DNA of 64,000 nt from positions 1-64,000 of the forward strand of contig NZ_JBQHDG010000029.1 of the NCBI RefSeq assembly GCF_052068095.1, written 5' to 3'. Positions within the stretch are counted from its first letter, which is position 1, and each line of letters starts with the position of its first letter. The translations under genes and the position numbers were made by a program. Of this stretch, positions 16,076 to 24,263 are shown one piece after another. The notes under the pieces are model-generated. The model was not told the origin of the DNA. It ran no database searches and was given only the letters and a program-made list of their open reading frames with translations. Source of the stretch: Phytohabitans sp052068095. Lineage in GTDB: Bacteria; Actinomycetota; Actinomycetes; Mycobacteriales; Micromonosporaceae.

Positions 16076-17995
16076 ATGGGGGTCAGGAACCCCGCTCGCA
16101 CAGCCGTGGCGGTGACCGCACTCGCGGCGCTGGTGAGCGCGGGGATGCTTGCGGCGCCCACCCCGGCGCACGCCGTCTTCGGCACCGCTGACATCAAGCC
16201 CATCGAAAGCAACATCGCCGCCAAGTTCTGGGCCTCGGCGACGGCCAGCAGCGGCGCGTCCACCGCTCGCCTGGCCACCGACGGCGACCCGGCGACGTCG
16301 TGGTATGCGGACAGCCCCGGCGCCCACCAGCGGCTGACGGTCGACCTTGGCGGCGCCTACGACAACCTGCGCAAGGTCAGGGTGGTCTTCCCGGACCGTG
16401 GCGCGGTGTACCGGTACGTCGTCGATGCCTCGTCCGACGCTCGCCGGTGGCAGACGATCGCCGACCATTCCCGCAACCGAACCGTCTCGCGGGGGGCGGT
16501 GCACCTGTTCACCCGGCCGGATACGCGCTTCGTGCGGCTCACGATCACCGGCGCGTCCCGGCACGCCAAGGTCGGCGTCAGCGAGCTCCAGGTCTTCAAC
16601 TATCTACGCAGCGACCTCACCCTCGGTGCCGACCTGTCCTGGGTGGACGACTTCCAGACCCGGCAGTACTGGGTCGACCCCTTGGCCGCCAACCGGGGGG
16701 CCGGGCCCCACCTGCTCGACGTGGCCAAGGATCGAGGCATGGAGTACGCCCGGCTGCGGATCTTCAACGAGCCAAGAGACGAGACCACCGGCCAACTAAC
16801 GCCGATCCCACGCCAGGGCCCGGAGCGGTCCCTGGAGTCAGCCCAATGGATCAAGGAACGAGACATGGGCCTCGGCATCGACTTCCACTACGCGGACTCC
16901 TGGGCGGACCCGAGCAAGCAACCCAAACCCCGCGCCTGGGCCGAACTGGAATTCGACGAGCTCACCGAGGCTGTGTACGACTTCACCGCCGACTACCTGC
17001 GCCGGCTGATCCGGCAGGGCACCAGACCGGAGAAGGTCGCCGTCGGTAACGAGATCATCAACGGCTTCATGTACGGCAGCGAGGCGGCCCTCATCGGCAC
17101 CACCAACCCGCCGTACTTCACCAACGAGGCCGACATCTACCAGTCCGAGCCCGGCGGTGGCCTGCTGTGGCGGTACTGGGGATCGACCGACCCGGCCGAA
17201 CAGCAGCTGTACGACCAAGCGTGGGACCGGTTCACCACCCTGGCCGCATCCGGGATCGAGGCCGTCCGTGACGCGTCCCCGAAATCCAAGGTCGAAATCC
17301 ACGTGATCGTCGACAGGAACCGGCTCCCCAAGACCATGGAGTTCTGGCACCAGTTCCTCACCCGGGTCAAGGCAAAGGGCCAAAACCCCGACGTGCTGGC
17401 CATCTCCTACTACCCGGAGTGGCACGGCACACCCGAGGCGCTGGACCTCAACCTGCACACGATGGCGACCACCTACCCCGACTACGAGATCGACGTCGCC
17501 GAGACCTCCTACCCCGCCTCCGGCGGGGACGGCTCACCGCTGCCCAACTCGCCCTTCCCGCGCACCATCCAAGGCCAGGCGGACGCGATCCAGCGGGTCT
17601 TCCAGGCCGCCAACGACGTGGTCAACAACCAGGGCAGCGCAGTGCTGGTCTGGGAACCGGCGGGATGGCAGACGATGTTCCGGGCCGTGCCCGAGCTGCC
17701 CAATACCTGGGAGCCACACGCGTCCATCAACGTGTTCAACGCCAGCCGGGCCAAGCACATCCGGGAAGACACCGTCTACACCGCCACCAGGATCGGCGAG
17801 GTTCCGGCGCTGCCCACCGCAATCCGCGTACTCACCACCGCGCGGGATACCGTCACCACCGTCCCCGTCCGATGGCAGGCGCTGCCGGCCGGCGCGACCG
17901 ACGCACCAGGTGAGGTGCTCGTCACCGGTATGACCAGGTTCGGTGCCGTAACGGCGGTCATCGACGTCGTCGAGCGTCCCGGGGCGCTTTCCTGA
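16076..17995 (+). CDS. GH53 endo-beta-1,4-galactanase with N-terminal F5/8 C module
   Basis: A 639-residue secreted enzyme. It has a signal peptide (1-37, ending PAHA), a discoidin/CBM32-like module (about 45-180) and a GH53 domain (about 184-540: LGADLSWVDDFQ, ARLRIFNEPRDE, IDFHYADSWADPSKQ). A C-terminal Ig-like strand domain (about 555-639, PTAIRVLTTARDTVTTVPVRW) follows. Catalytic Glu residues lie in VGNEIING and DVAETSYP. It differs in module set from the GH53 at 2.5 kb and lacks CBM35, so it is likely a separate acquisition. A GGAG site precedes ATG 16076. It is divergent from the GH43 gene; no operator-promoter is evident on this strand. Confidence 0.92.
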   Translation: MGVRNPARTAVAVTALAALVSAGMLAAPTPAHAVFGTADIKPIESNIAAKFWASATASSGASTARLATDGDPATSWYADSPGAHQRLTVDLGGAYDNLRKVRVVFPDRGAVYRYVVDASSDARRWQTIADHSRNRTVSRGAVHLFTRPDTRFVRLTITGASRHAKVGVSELQVFNYLRSDLTLGADLSWVDDFQTRQYWVDPLAANRGAGPHLLDVAKDRGMEYARLRIFNEPRDETTGQLTPIPRQGPERSLESAQWIKERDMGLGIDFHYADSWADPSKQPKPRAWAELEFDELTEAVYDFTADYLRRLIRQGTRPEKVAVGNEIINGFMYGSEAALIGTTNPPYFTNEADIYQSEPGGGLLWRYWGSTDPAEQQLYDQAWDRFTTLAASGIEAVRDASPKSKVEIHVIVDRNRLPKTMEFWHQFLTRVKAKGQNPDVLAISYYPEWHGTPEALDLNLHTMATTYPDYEIDVAETSYPASGGDGSPLPNSPFPRTIQGQADAIQRVFQAANDVVNNQGSAVLVWEPAGWQTMFRAVPELPNTWEPHASINVFNASRAKHIREDTVYTATRIGEVPALPTAIRVLTTARDTVTTVPVRWQALPAGATDAPGEVLVTGMTRFGAVTAVIDVVERPGALS

Positions 17996-18026
17996 CACCC
18001 GACTCTGTAACGGACTGTAAACGATC

Positions 18027-18056
18027 GGGCCGCCGCGTCACTGGGCGCGGCGGCCC
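18027..18056. terminator. Bidirectional 11-bp hairpin
   Basis: GGGCCGCCGCG (18027-18037) pairs perfectly with CGCGGCGGCCC (18046-18056). It sits between the convergent GH53 and PaaX genes and could serve both. Confidence 0.75.
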
Positions 18057-18090
18057 ACTCTGCTGGCCGGGGAGATTTCCCGGGTCCGCG

Positions 18091-19062
18091 TCAGCGGCGG
18101 GCCGAGCCGTGGCGAACCCCGGCGGCCATGTGCGCGACCGTGTGTGCCTGGATGTCGGGCCAGGGCCCGTCCGCGACACGGGCAACCACCGCGCGGATGT
18201 GGTCCTGCGCCGGTTCGAGCAGCCCGTCGTAGATCGCGACGAACACTGCCCGGGCACGTCTGCGTGGCCAGTCAGGCGGCATGAGGGCAACCGGCAGCAT
18301 CGGGTCGAGCACCGGAAAGCGTCGGTAGACATCCATCACCTCGGTGCGGGTCCGGACCGCTGCCGCACCGGTCACCTCGCCGGCAGCTATCCGCGGGAGC
18401 AGCGGGCTCCACCGATCGATGAACGTGTCGTACTCTTTCGCGATGCCCGGCAGGTCCCAGGCCTCAACCGGACTGCGGTCAGCCTCCGCTCGCAGCTCCA
18501 GATGCTGCGCGCGAAACACCGTCAAAGAGCCGCGCGCCGCAGCCGCCAATTCCGCTCGCCCTGCCGGCGGCAACGGATCCGGCGAGATCCATACCCCGTC
18601 GTACAACGGGGCGTAACCGTTCCAACGCAAGTGATCCCGTAGTGCACGCCGTCGCGTGCTCTCCTGCTCCGGCATGGAGAAGACCACGACCGTCCACGAA
18701 CCGTCCCAGGATTCGGCGTCCGCGCCGACAGCGCCGATGGCGGTGCCGCCTTTCGCTAGATCGCTGGCGGCGTCCTCGGTCAGGCGGTACGAGCTGTGAC
18801 GCCCCTGCCGGCTGCCCTCCAGGATCCCCCGACGGGCCAGCCTGCTGATGGCCGTGCGGGCGGCGCCACTGGTAACCCCGAACTCACCCAGCAACGCCAC
18901 GATCGCCGCCGAAGGCAACCAGGCCCGGGTACGCACGGTGTAGTCAGCGATGAGCGTAACCGCCACGCCCTGGGCCGAGCTGCCCGACTGTCGGCGCCGC
19001 CGCCGCGGCGATCCAGCGGCGACCTCGGGAAAGACCTCCTCGATATCAAACGGGCGTACCAC
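18091..19062 (-). CDS. PaaX-family transcriptional regulator
   Basis: A 323-residue protein with a PaaX N-terminal winged helix (about 50-110: LPSAAIVALLGEFGVTSGAARTAISRLARRG), a central domain (about 125-200: WTVVVFSMPE, then LRWNGYAPLYDGVWISP) and a PaaX C-terminal domain (about 215-310). PaaX relatives are repressors of phenylacetate or other catabolic genes. The GTG at 19062 is preferred because upstream codons are not family-like. A 12-bp palindrome lies 24 bp upstream. Whether it controls the PL9/GH5 operon or an unlinked pathway is unknown. Confidence 0.85.
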   Translation of the reverse strand: MVRPFDIEEVFPEVAAGSPRRRRRQSGSSAQGVAVTLIADYTVRTRAWLPSAAIVALLGEFGVTSGAARTAISRLARRGILEGSRQGRHSSYRLTEDAASDLAKGGTAIGAVGADAESWDGSWTVVVFSMPEQESTRRRALRDHLRWNGYAPLYDGVWISPDPLPPAGRAELAAAARGSLTVFRAQHLELRAEADRSPVEAWDLPGIAKEYDTFIDRWSPLLPRIAAGEVTGAAAVRTRTEVMDVYRRFPVLDPMLPVALMPPDWPRRRARAVFVAIYDGLLEPAQDHIRAVVARVADGPWPDIQAHTVAHMAAGVRHGSARR

Positions 19063-19086
19063 TGCGCGCTCCCGATGCCGGTGGGT

Positions 19087-19098
19087 TGCAACGTTGCA
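19087..19098. promoter_or_regulatory. Perfect 12-bp palindrome upstream of the PaaX gene
   Basis: TGCAACGTTGCA sits 24 bp before the GTG start of the PaaX-family gene. It is a candidate autoregulatory operator; no second copy was noticed in the window. Confidence 0.4.
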
Positions 19099-19232
19099 CC
19101 GACTGTAACGGGTGCTGCGGTCCATGCTGGGTGCCGGCACCGGGGGCGCGCCATTAACGATCGATCAGTTCGGACCGAGGACTCCACAGGCTTCGTCCAG
19201 CAACATGTCGAAGCTCAGGCCGCCGTGGCCTT

Positions 19233-20966
19233 TCAACCGGTGGTGTCGAGGTAGTCGAGGTTGGGCAGTCCGGCTGACGTGGTCGGCTCCAGCCGGATGG
19301 TGTTGCTGCCGGCGCCAAGCGAGACGGTTGCGGTCTTGGTGACCCATGCCGTCCACGCGCCTGTGGTTTCGAACGAGACCGTCCCGACCGTGGTCCCGTT
19401 GACGATGACGTTCGCCGGTCGCGCGGCACCGCCGCTGGCGCCGTTGGCGAACCGGATTCCCAGCGTCGCCGTGCCGGCCGCGGACGCGTTCACCGTGAAC
19501 TGGGCGTAGGCGCCGACCGCGGCGTTGCCGTTGCAGAAGCCGCTGCCGGAATAGCCGGCTTGATTGGCATCGATCGTGCCTTGGCACACCGCCGGCGGGG
19601 TCTCCGCCTCGTACCGCGTCGACGGTGGCGGTGTGTCACCGGATTCGAAGGCGCCAAGGTCCGGTGCCGCCCCGGTGTACCGCATGCCGACGTTGGTGCC
19701 CTTGTCGATGAGAGTGCTGTTCGCCGCGAGGCGGAGGTGGGGCAGCACGGGCAGGCTGCCGTCGGCCTGGCGGGGCGCGTCCCAGCCGGACGTCGACACA
19801 CTCTGGAACTGGGCATCCGACAGGGTGATGCCCAGATCCCAGGAGTTGTAGGCGGAGCTGGTACCGCTCATGTTCGAGGTGAGCGTGCCGGTGTAGGCGA
19901 CGTTGTTGCGCAGGTTGCCCCGGCCGACCGCGCCGCCGCTCGAGTTGATGCCGAGCATGTTGAAGTCGGGGTGGTTTCCGTAGCTGGTGTTGTTGAAGTA
20001 GTCGTTGGCCACCGGGTGGTGGTTGGAATAGAAGCCGGCCGCCTTGTTGAGGAACGCCACCGAGAAGCGGACGGTGTGCTTGACCGCGCCGGCGTCGTAC
20101 TCGGCGCCGAAGCCTCCGACCTTGAACCCGGCGCCGTTGCCCGACGGCGTCGACGTCCCCGGCACGTACCCGTTGCGCCAGGCCCACGAGTGCTCGATCG
20201 TTACGGGCGAGTAGGTGGAGATGAGGTCGTAGCCGTCGTCGGCGTTCCACCAGGCGCGCGATCCGCGGAACACGTTCGCCGGACGGCCTGCCGGTGTGTA
20301 GTGCGAGCCGAACCCGTCGGCGTTTTCGCCGGGTCCGTCGCTGCTGCGCGGGTCGTAGTTGTCGTGTGAATCCGTGTTGAGGACGAGGTTGCCGCCTCCA
20401 CCGTTGACGAACAGGCCGGTTCCCATGTGGTGGTGGGTGTTGATCTGCTCGAAGATGTTGTTGCTGCCCGAGATCCAGAGCCCCCAGGACTCGGCGTTCA
20501 GGTTGTTGTTCTGCGGCACGCCGGTGACTTCCAGCCCTTTGAGGTGGATCCAACTGCCGGTGACGTTGAAGCCCTTGATCCGGCAGTTGTCCGTCATGCG
20601 TGAGAAGTTGAAGATCGGCTTCTCGCCCGGGTACGCCCAGTAGCGGATCGGGTTGCCGGAGCTGCCGCTCTTGTTCAGGCTGATCGCGTCCACTCTGGCT
20701 GTCTGGCTCGCGCAGGCGCTGTTGGCGCGGGTGTACGCGTAGGTGCCGCCCCGGAAATAAACCGTGTCGCCCGCTTGGGCGGCGGTCTGCGCACGGGCGA
20801 TGGACGCCCACGGGGCAGCCTGCGAGCCTGCCGCGCTGTCACTGCCGTTCGGGGCTACGTAATAGGTCTGCACGGCCGCGGCCGTGCTGACCGTCGCCGA
20901 GACCGCGACGACCGCGAAAGGCCCTATCGTGAGTGCCGCGATCAGTGCACCTGCGCGTCTCATCAT
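19233..20966 (-). CDS. PL9-like secreted polysaccharide lyase with C-terminal CBM35
   Basis: A 577-residue protein: signal peptide (1-31), right-handed beta-helix (about 34-440) and CBM35 (about 452-577). Helix markers are YYVAPNGSDSAAGSQAAPWASI, GDTVYFRGGTY, then WWNADDGYDLI and GNGAGFKVGG, as in PL9 pectate or rhamnogalacturonan lyases. The DDGYD and GFKVGG blocks match the calcium-binding region of the family. Substrate (polygalacturonate or rhamnogalacturonan) cannot be told from motifs. It is downstream of GH5 with a 13-bp gap, so co-transcribed. ATG 20963 is an equally possible start. Confidence 0.85.
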   Translation of the reverse strand: MMRRAGALIAALTIGPFAVVAVSATVSTAAAVQTYYVAPNGSDSAAGSQAAPWASIARAQTAAQAGDTVYFRGGTYAYTRANSACASQTARVDAISLNKSGSSGNPIRYWAYPGEKPIFNFSRMTDNCRIKGFNVTGSWIHLKGLEVTGVPQNNNLNAESWGLWISGSNNIFEQINTHHHMGTGLFVNGGGGNLVLNTDSHDNYDPRSSDGPGENADGFGSHYTPAGRPANVFRGSRAWWNADDGYDLISTYSPVTIEHSWAWRNGYVPGTSTPSGNGAGFKVGGFGAEYDAGAVKHTVRFSVAFLNKAAGFYSNHHPVANDYFNNTSYGNHPDFNMLGINSSGGAVGRGNLRNNVAYTGTLTSNMSGTSSAYNSWDLGITLSDAQFQSVSTSGWDAPRQADGSLPVLPHLRLAANSTLIDKGTNVGMRYTGAAPDLGAFESGDTPPPSTRYEAETPPAVCQGTIDANQAGYSGSGFCNGNAAVGAYAQFTVNASAAGTATLGIRFANGASGGAARPANVIVNGTTVGTVSFETTGAWTAWVTKTATVSLGAGSNTIRLEPTTSAGLPNLDYLDTTG

Positions 20967-20979
20967 CCACTCCAGACGG

Positions 20980-22443
20980 TCAGACGTTGAGGAACAGGTC
21001 CAGGTAGTCGAGGTTCGGCAGGCCGTTGGCAGTGGTCGGATTCAGCCGGATCGTGTTGCTGCCCGCCTGCACCGGCACCATTACGGTCTTCGTGGTCCAG
21101 CCGGTCCAGGACCCCGTACTGTCGAACGACACGCCCTGCGCCATCGACCCGTTCACGACCAGGTCCGCCGGCCGCGCTCCGGTCGTGCCGTTGGCGAACC
21201 GGATCCCTAACGTGGCCGTACCCGCACTTGACGCTTCGATCGTGAACTGAGCGAACGCCCCCGTCGTGTTGTCACCGTTACAGAACCCGGTGCCCGAGTA
21301 ACCCGACCAGTTCGAGTCGATGGAGCCCGTACACACTGCCGGGGCACTCTCCGCCTCGTGCCGAGGTGTCGTCGGACCGTCGGAGCCCCAGCCGTGCTTG
21401 AGGCGATCGGCGCCGGTGGAGTTGCGGATGCTCACGCTCAGGTTGGTGCCGCTGCCGTGGAGCGCGAACATGGAGTACCAGTCGTAGTTCTGGCCGGCGG
21501 TGATCTTGCCGCCGAGCGCGGGCCAGTAGACCGCACCCATGCGGAGTTCCCGCAGGGAGTCGGTGTCCGCGCGGAGGTACCGGACGAAGTTGTCGGTGCT
21601 GTTCGCGTTGTTGTAGTTGAGGCCGGTATCCATCGGCGCACCGAACTCGGTCAGGATCGCACGCGAGGCGCAGTTGCCCAGCCGCTCCCGGAAGCTCTGG
21701 ACCCATCCGGCGTAGTCCTTCGTCCCATAGAAGAACGCGTAGTGGTGGTACGACAGCAGCGTGCCGTTGAGGCGGCTGTCGGCGCAGACCGGCCTGATGT
21801 CCTGGCTGTAGCCGGTGCCGCCGACGAGGATCCGGCTTTTCGGGATCGACGGGCGAGCGTTGATCCACGAGACGGCGAGGTTGGTCCACTCGGAGGCGCT
21901 GTAGCCGTGGGGTTCGTTCATCGGCTCGAAATAGACCAGGCTGTTGGGGCCATACTGGGTAGTCACGGTGTTCCACATCGAGTTGAAGGCGGCCGTGTTG
22001 GTGATCCTGCCGGCGGACGCCGCTCCGTCCTCCCAGTACGCGAGGATGACTTTGAATCCTTTGGCGGTCGCGGCGTCGATGGTCCCCCGATAGGCGTTCC
22101 ACCACGACGAACTGACGGTGTGGGTGTTGACCGGCAACCGGACGGTGTTGACGCCGAGTTGGCTCGCGAACCCGCTGTAGACGGCGTCCGCCTTGGCCCG
22201 GACGGTCGCGTAGCTGTCCGATTGGCTCAGCCCGTCGAGGACGAGGGGGACCTTCTTGAAGTTGTCGCCCGGCACGGCCCAGTTCACGCCCCGGAACTGG
22301 CTGGTGTCCGCGCTTGCCGGTGAGGCGCTGGCAACGACGACGGCGGCCGGCAACACGGCCAGTGCGCTCAGAACGCTAGCCAGAACGCGGCGGCGGGAAC
22401 GGGGGCGAGCCGGTGAGGGACTGTCGGTACGGCTGGGTGGCAT
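20980..22443 (-). CDS. GH5 family glycoside hydrolase with C-terminal CBM35
   Basis: A 487-residue secreted enzyme. The N terminus (1-45) is a long, Arg-rich signal (RSRRRVLASVLSALAVL). The GH5 barrel spans about 50-355: FRGVNWAVPGDNF, LGVNTVRLPVN, and acid/base Glu in YFEPMNEPHGYS. The nucleophile Glu lies in ILTEFGAP. CBM35 occupies about 362-487. GH5 covers many specificities; in this locus a galactan- or mannan-type substrate is possible but unproven. It sits 53 bp after the esterase gene and 13 bp before PL9, in a three-gene operon from promoter copy C. Confidence 0.88.
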   Translation of the reverse strand: MPPSRTDSPSPARPRSRRRVLASVLSALAVLPAAVVVASASPASADTSQFRGVNWAVPGDNFKKVPLVLDGLSQSDSYATVRAKADAVYSGFASQLGVNTVRLPVNTHTVSSSWWNAYRGTIDAATAKGFKVILAYWEDGAASAGRITNTAAFNSMWNTVTTQYGPNSLVYFEPMNEPHGYSASEWTNLAVSWINARPSIPKSRILVGGTGYSQDIRPVCADSRLNGTLLSYHHYAFFYGTKDYAGWVQSFRERLGNCASRAILTEFGAPMDTGLNYNNANSTDNFVRYLRADTDSLRELRMGAVYWPALGGKITAGQNYDWYSMFALHGSGTNLSVSIRNSTGADRLKHGWGSDGPTTPRHEAESAPAVCTGSIDSNWSGYSGTGFCNGDNTTGAFAQFTIEASSAGTATLGIRFANGTTGARPADLVVNGSMAQGVSFDSTGSWTGWTTKTVMVPVQAGSNTIRLNPTTANGLPNLDYLDLFLNV

Positions 22444-22496
22444 GACGTTGCCCTATCTCATGGATGTTGTGCTGATGAGTGGCGACAGGCGCCGGC

Positions 22497-23774
22497 CTAT
22501 CGAACGTCGATGTAGTCGACGTTCGGCAATCCGGCCGCCGTGGTGGGAACGAGCCGGACCGTGTTGCTGCCGGCGTTCACCGCGGCGGTCAGGGTCTTGG
22601 TGGACCATGCCGTCCAGGTGCCGGTGCTCTCGAAGGACACCGTCGCCACCGTGGATCCATTGACGACCAGGTTCGCCGGACGCGCGCCGCCGGCGCCGTT
22701 GGCGAACCGGACTGCGAGCGTGGCCGTGCCCGCCGCTGCCGCGTTGACCGTGAGTTCGGAGTAGGCGCCGAGCGCGTTGGTGCCATTGCAGAACCCGCTG
22801 CCGGAGTAGCCGGTGTGGTTGGAATCGATCGTGCCCTGGCACACCGCCGGCGAGTTTTCCGCCTCGTACCGCTGCCCCGCAGGCGGGATGCCCAGGTTGG
22901 CTTCCCATCTGGTGTTGGAGCCGGCCGCGTCGGACGGGAGGCGGTCCCGGGCGGCGGTGTCGCCGTACATGCTCCAGCGCGCCCAGTCCACGACCGTGGC
23001 CGGGAACCGGCTGTCACTCCAGAAACTGGTGTGGCTGCCACCCACGAAGGTCAGGAACGCCTTGGGCGCGGGCATCTCCGAGTACGCCTGCCGGGCCGAG
23101 GAGTACTGCGTGAGGTCGTCCCGGTCGCCGTGGACGAACAGCACCTTGGCCGCAACCGAGCTGGCCGGGTTGCCCATGTCTGTGCACGACTGCGGGTTGG
23201 CCGAAACGATCCGGCTGTCCGGCCAGGAGGTCAGCAGCCCGTGCGTGGTCATACCACCCAGGGAGTGACCCGACACGCCCACACCGATGCTGGTGTTGAT
23301 GTGCCCGGCCAGCGGTCCGCTGCTGTTGAGGGCCAGGGTCCGGGTGATGATTTCCGAGACGTCTCTGGAGGTGTTGCCGTTGTTGACATCGCCGAAGTTG
23401 TGCTGGAAGTGCGGGGCCGGCACGACGAACCCCGCCGCCGCCAGTGCCCGGATGATGAACAGCGAGTTCTGCGGGCTGCTGTCGTAGCCATGGGTGAAGT
23501 TGTAGACAGGGAAGACTCCGGCCGCGACGGGGGCGTCGGTGACGGGGTTGCCGCCGGGGGTGCCGGTGGCCGGGTAGTAGACATACGTGGTACACGGGCG
23601 GCTGCCCCGCGTCCAGTTGTACCGGCGTACGCCCACCCTGAACGGCGTGGTCGGCGCGGGATCCAAGGCGGCAGCCGAGGCGTTCGCCTGCCAGTTACCC
23701 AGCACGGCCGCACCTCCCACGGCCACCGCACCCGCAGCGCCCGCCTTGAGAAACGTCCGTCGTCGCATCGACAC
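22497..23774 (-). CDS. Tat-exported alpha/beta-hydrolase (esterase) with C-terminal CBM35
   Basis: A 425-residue paralogue of the esterase at 6.5 kb. The first ~300 residues differ at only about 20 positions by eye. Tat signal RRRTFLKAG, GHSLGG nucleophile elbow, HGDRD acid and GGSHTSFW His are all kept. The C-terminal module is CBM35 (about 300-425) instead of CBM2. The GTG start, with AAGGAG five nt upstream, is conserved in both copies (an ATG two codons on is the alternative). First gene of the esterase/GH5/PL9 operon. Ester substrate unknown; pectin-linked acetyl or feruloyl groups are plausible. Confidence 0.85.
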   Translation of the reverse strand: MSMRRRTFLKAGAAGAVAVGGAAVLGNWQANASAAALDPAPTTPFRVGVRRYNWTRGSRPCTTYVYYPATGTPGGNPVTDAPVAAGVFPVYNFTHGYDSSPQNSLFIIRALAAAGFVVPAPHFQHNFGDVNNGNTSRDVSEIITRTLALNSSGPLAGHINTSIGVGVSGHSLGGMTTHGLLTSWPDSRIVSANPQSCTDMGNPASSVAAKVLFVHGDRDDLTQYSSARQAYSEMPAPKAFLTFVGGSHTSFWSDSRFPATVVDWARWSMYGDTAARDRLPSDAAGSNTRWEANLGIPPAGQRYEAENSPAVCQGTIDSNHTGYSGSGFCNGTNALGAYSELTVNAAAAGTATLAVRFANGAGGARPANLVVNGSTVATVSFESTGTWTAWSTKTLTAAVNAGSNTVRLVPTTAAGLPNVDYIDVR

Positions 23775-23897
23775 AATGACTCCTTCGTGGGGTTTATAGG
23801 TAGTTCGGCAGGCCTGCCGCTTCGGGCCGCCGGCGCAGCGGATCGGGCCCGCCAACGTCCGGCTGGCGACGGCCTCGCGCCACCCGTGCTCCGATAC

Positions 23898-23956
23898 TGT
23901 GAGCGCTCACATTCATATGTGTCAACGAATGTTACCGCCGGACATCGAATTGTCAA
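23898..23956 (-). promoter_or_regulatory. Composite promoter with LacI-type operator, copy C
   Basis: Minus-strand -35 TTGACA (23951-23956), 17-bp spacer, -10 AACATT (23928-23933), then the symmetric operator TGTGAGCGCTCACA (23898-23911). It drives the esterase/GH5/PL9 operon. Confidence 0.82.
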
Positions 23957-24103
23957 CTGATCCACGTCAGCCATGGCCGCCGGGCAGCCGTCACGGCCGT
24001 CACCCGGTTTGACGGCGCGACGCGCGAGACCGCCGCAGGCCGCGTGGTCGCACACCAAGGCTCAGCGCAGCACCCAGTCATCCATTCGGTCGATGTCTAT
24101 CGA

Positions 24104-24165
24104 TTGACAGTTAGCTGTTCGGCCGGAACACTGTCTGATACGGCGCGGGCCTGGGAGCGCTCACA
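24104..24165 (+). promoter_or_regulatory. Composite promoter with LacI-type operator, copy D
   Basis: Plus-strand -35 TTGACA (24104-24109), 17-bp spacer, -10 AACACT (24127-24132), then operator TGGGAGCGCTCACA (24152-24165). It is divergent from copy C; the 488-bp gap 23775-24263 holds only these two promoters. It drives the BNR_4 and GH43/CBM13 genes. Confidence 0.82.
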
Positions 24166-24263
24166 GGGACCTGACCGAGCGGCCACACCCCCTGGCGCGC
24201 ACTGGACCGTCATCTCGACGTTCTCCGGCGGCCATGCCGCCACCCAGGCGTAAGGAACCCGCA

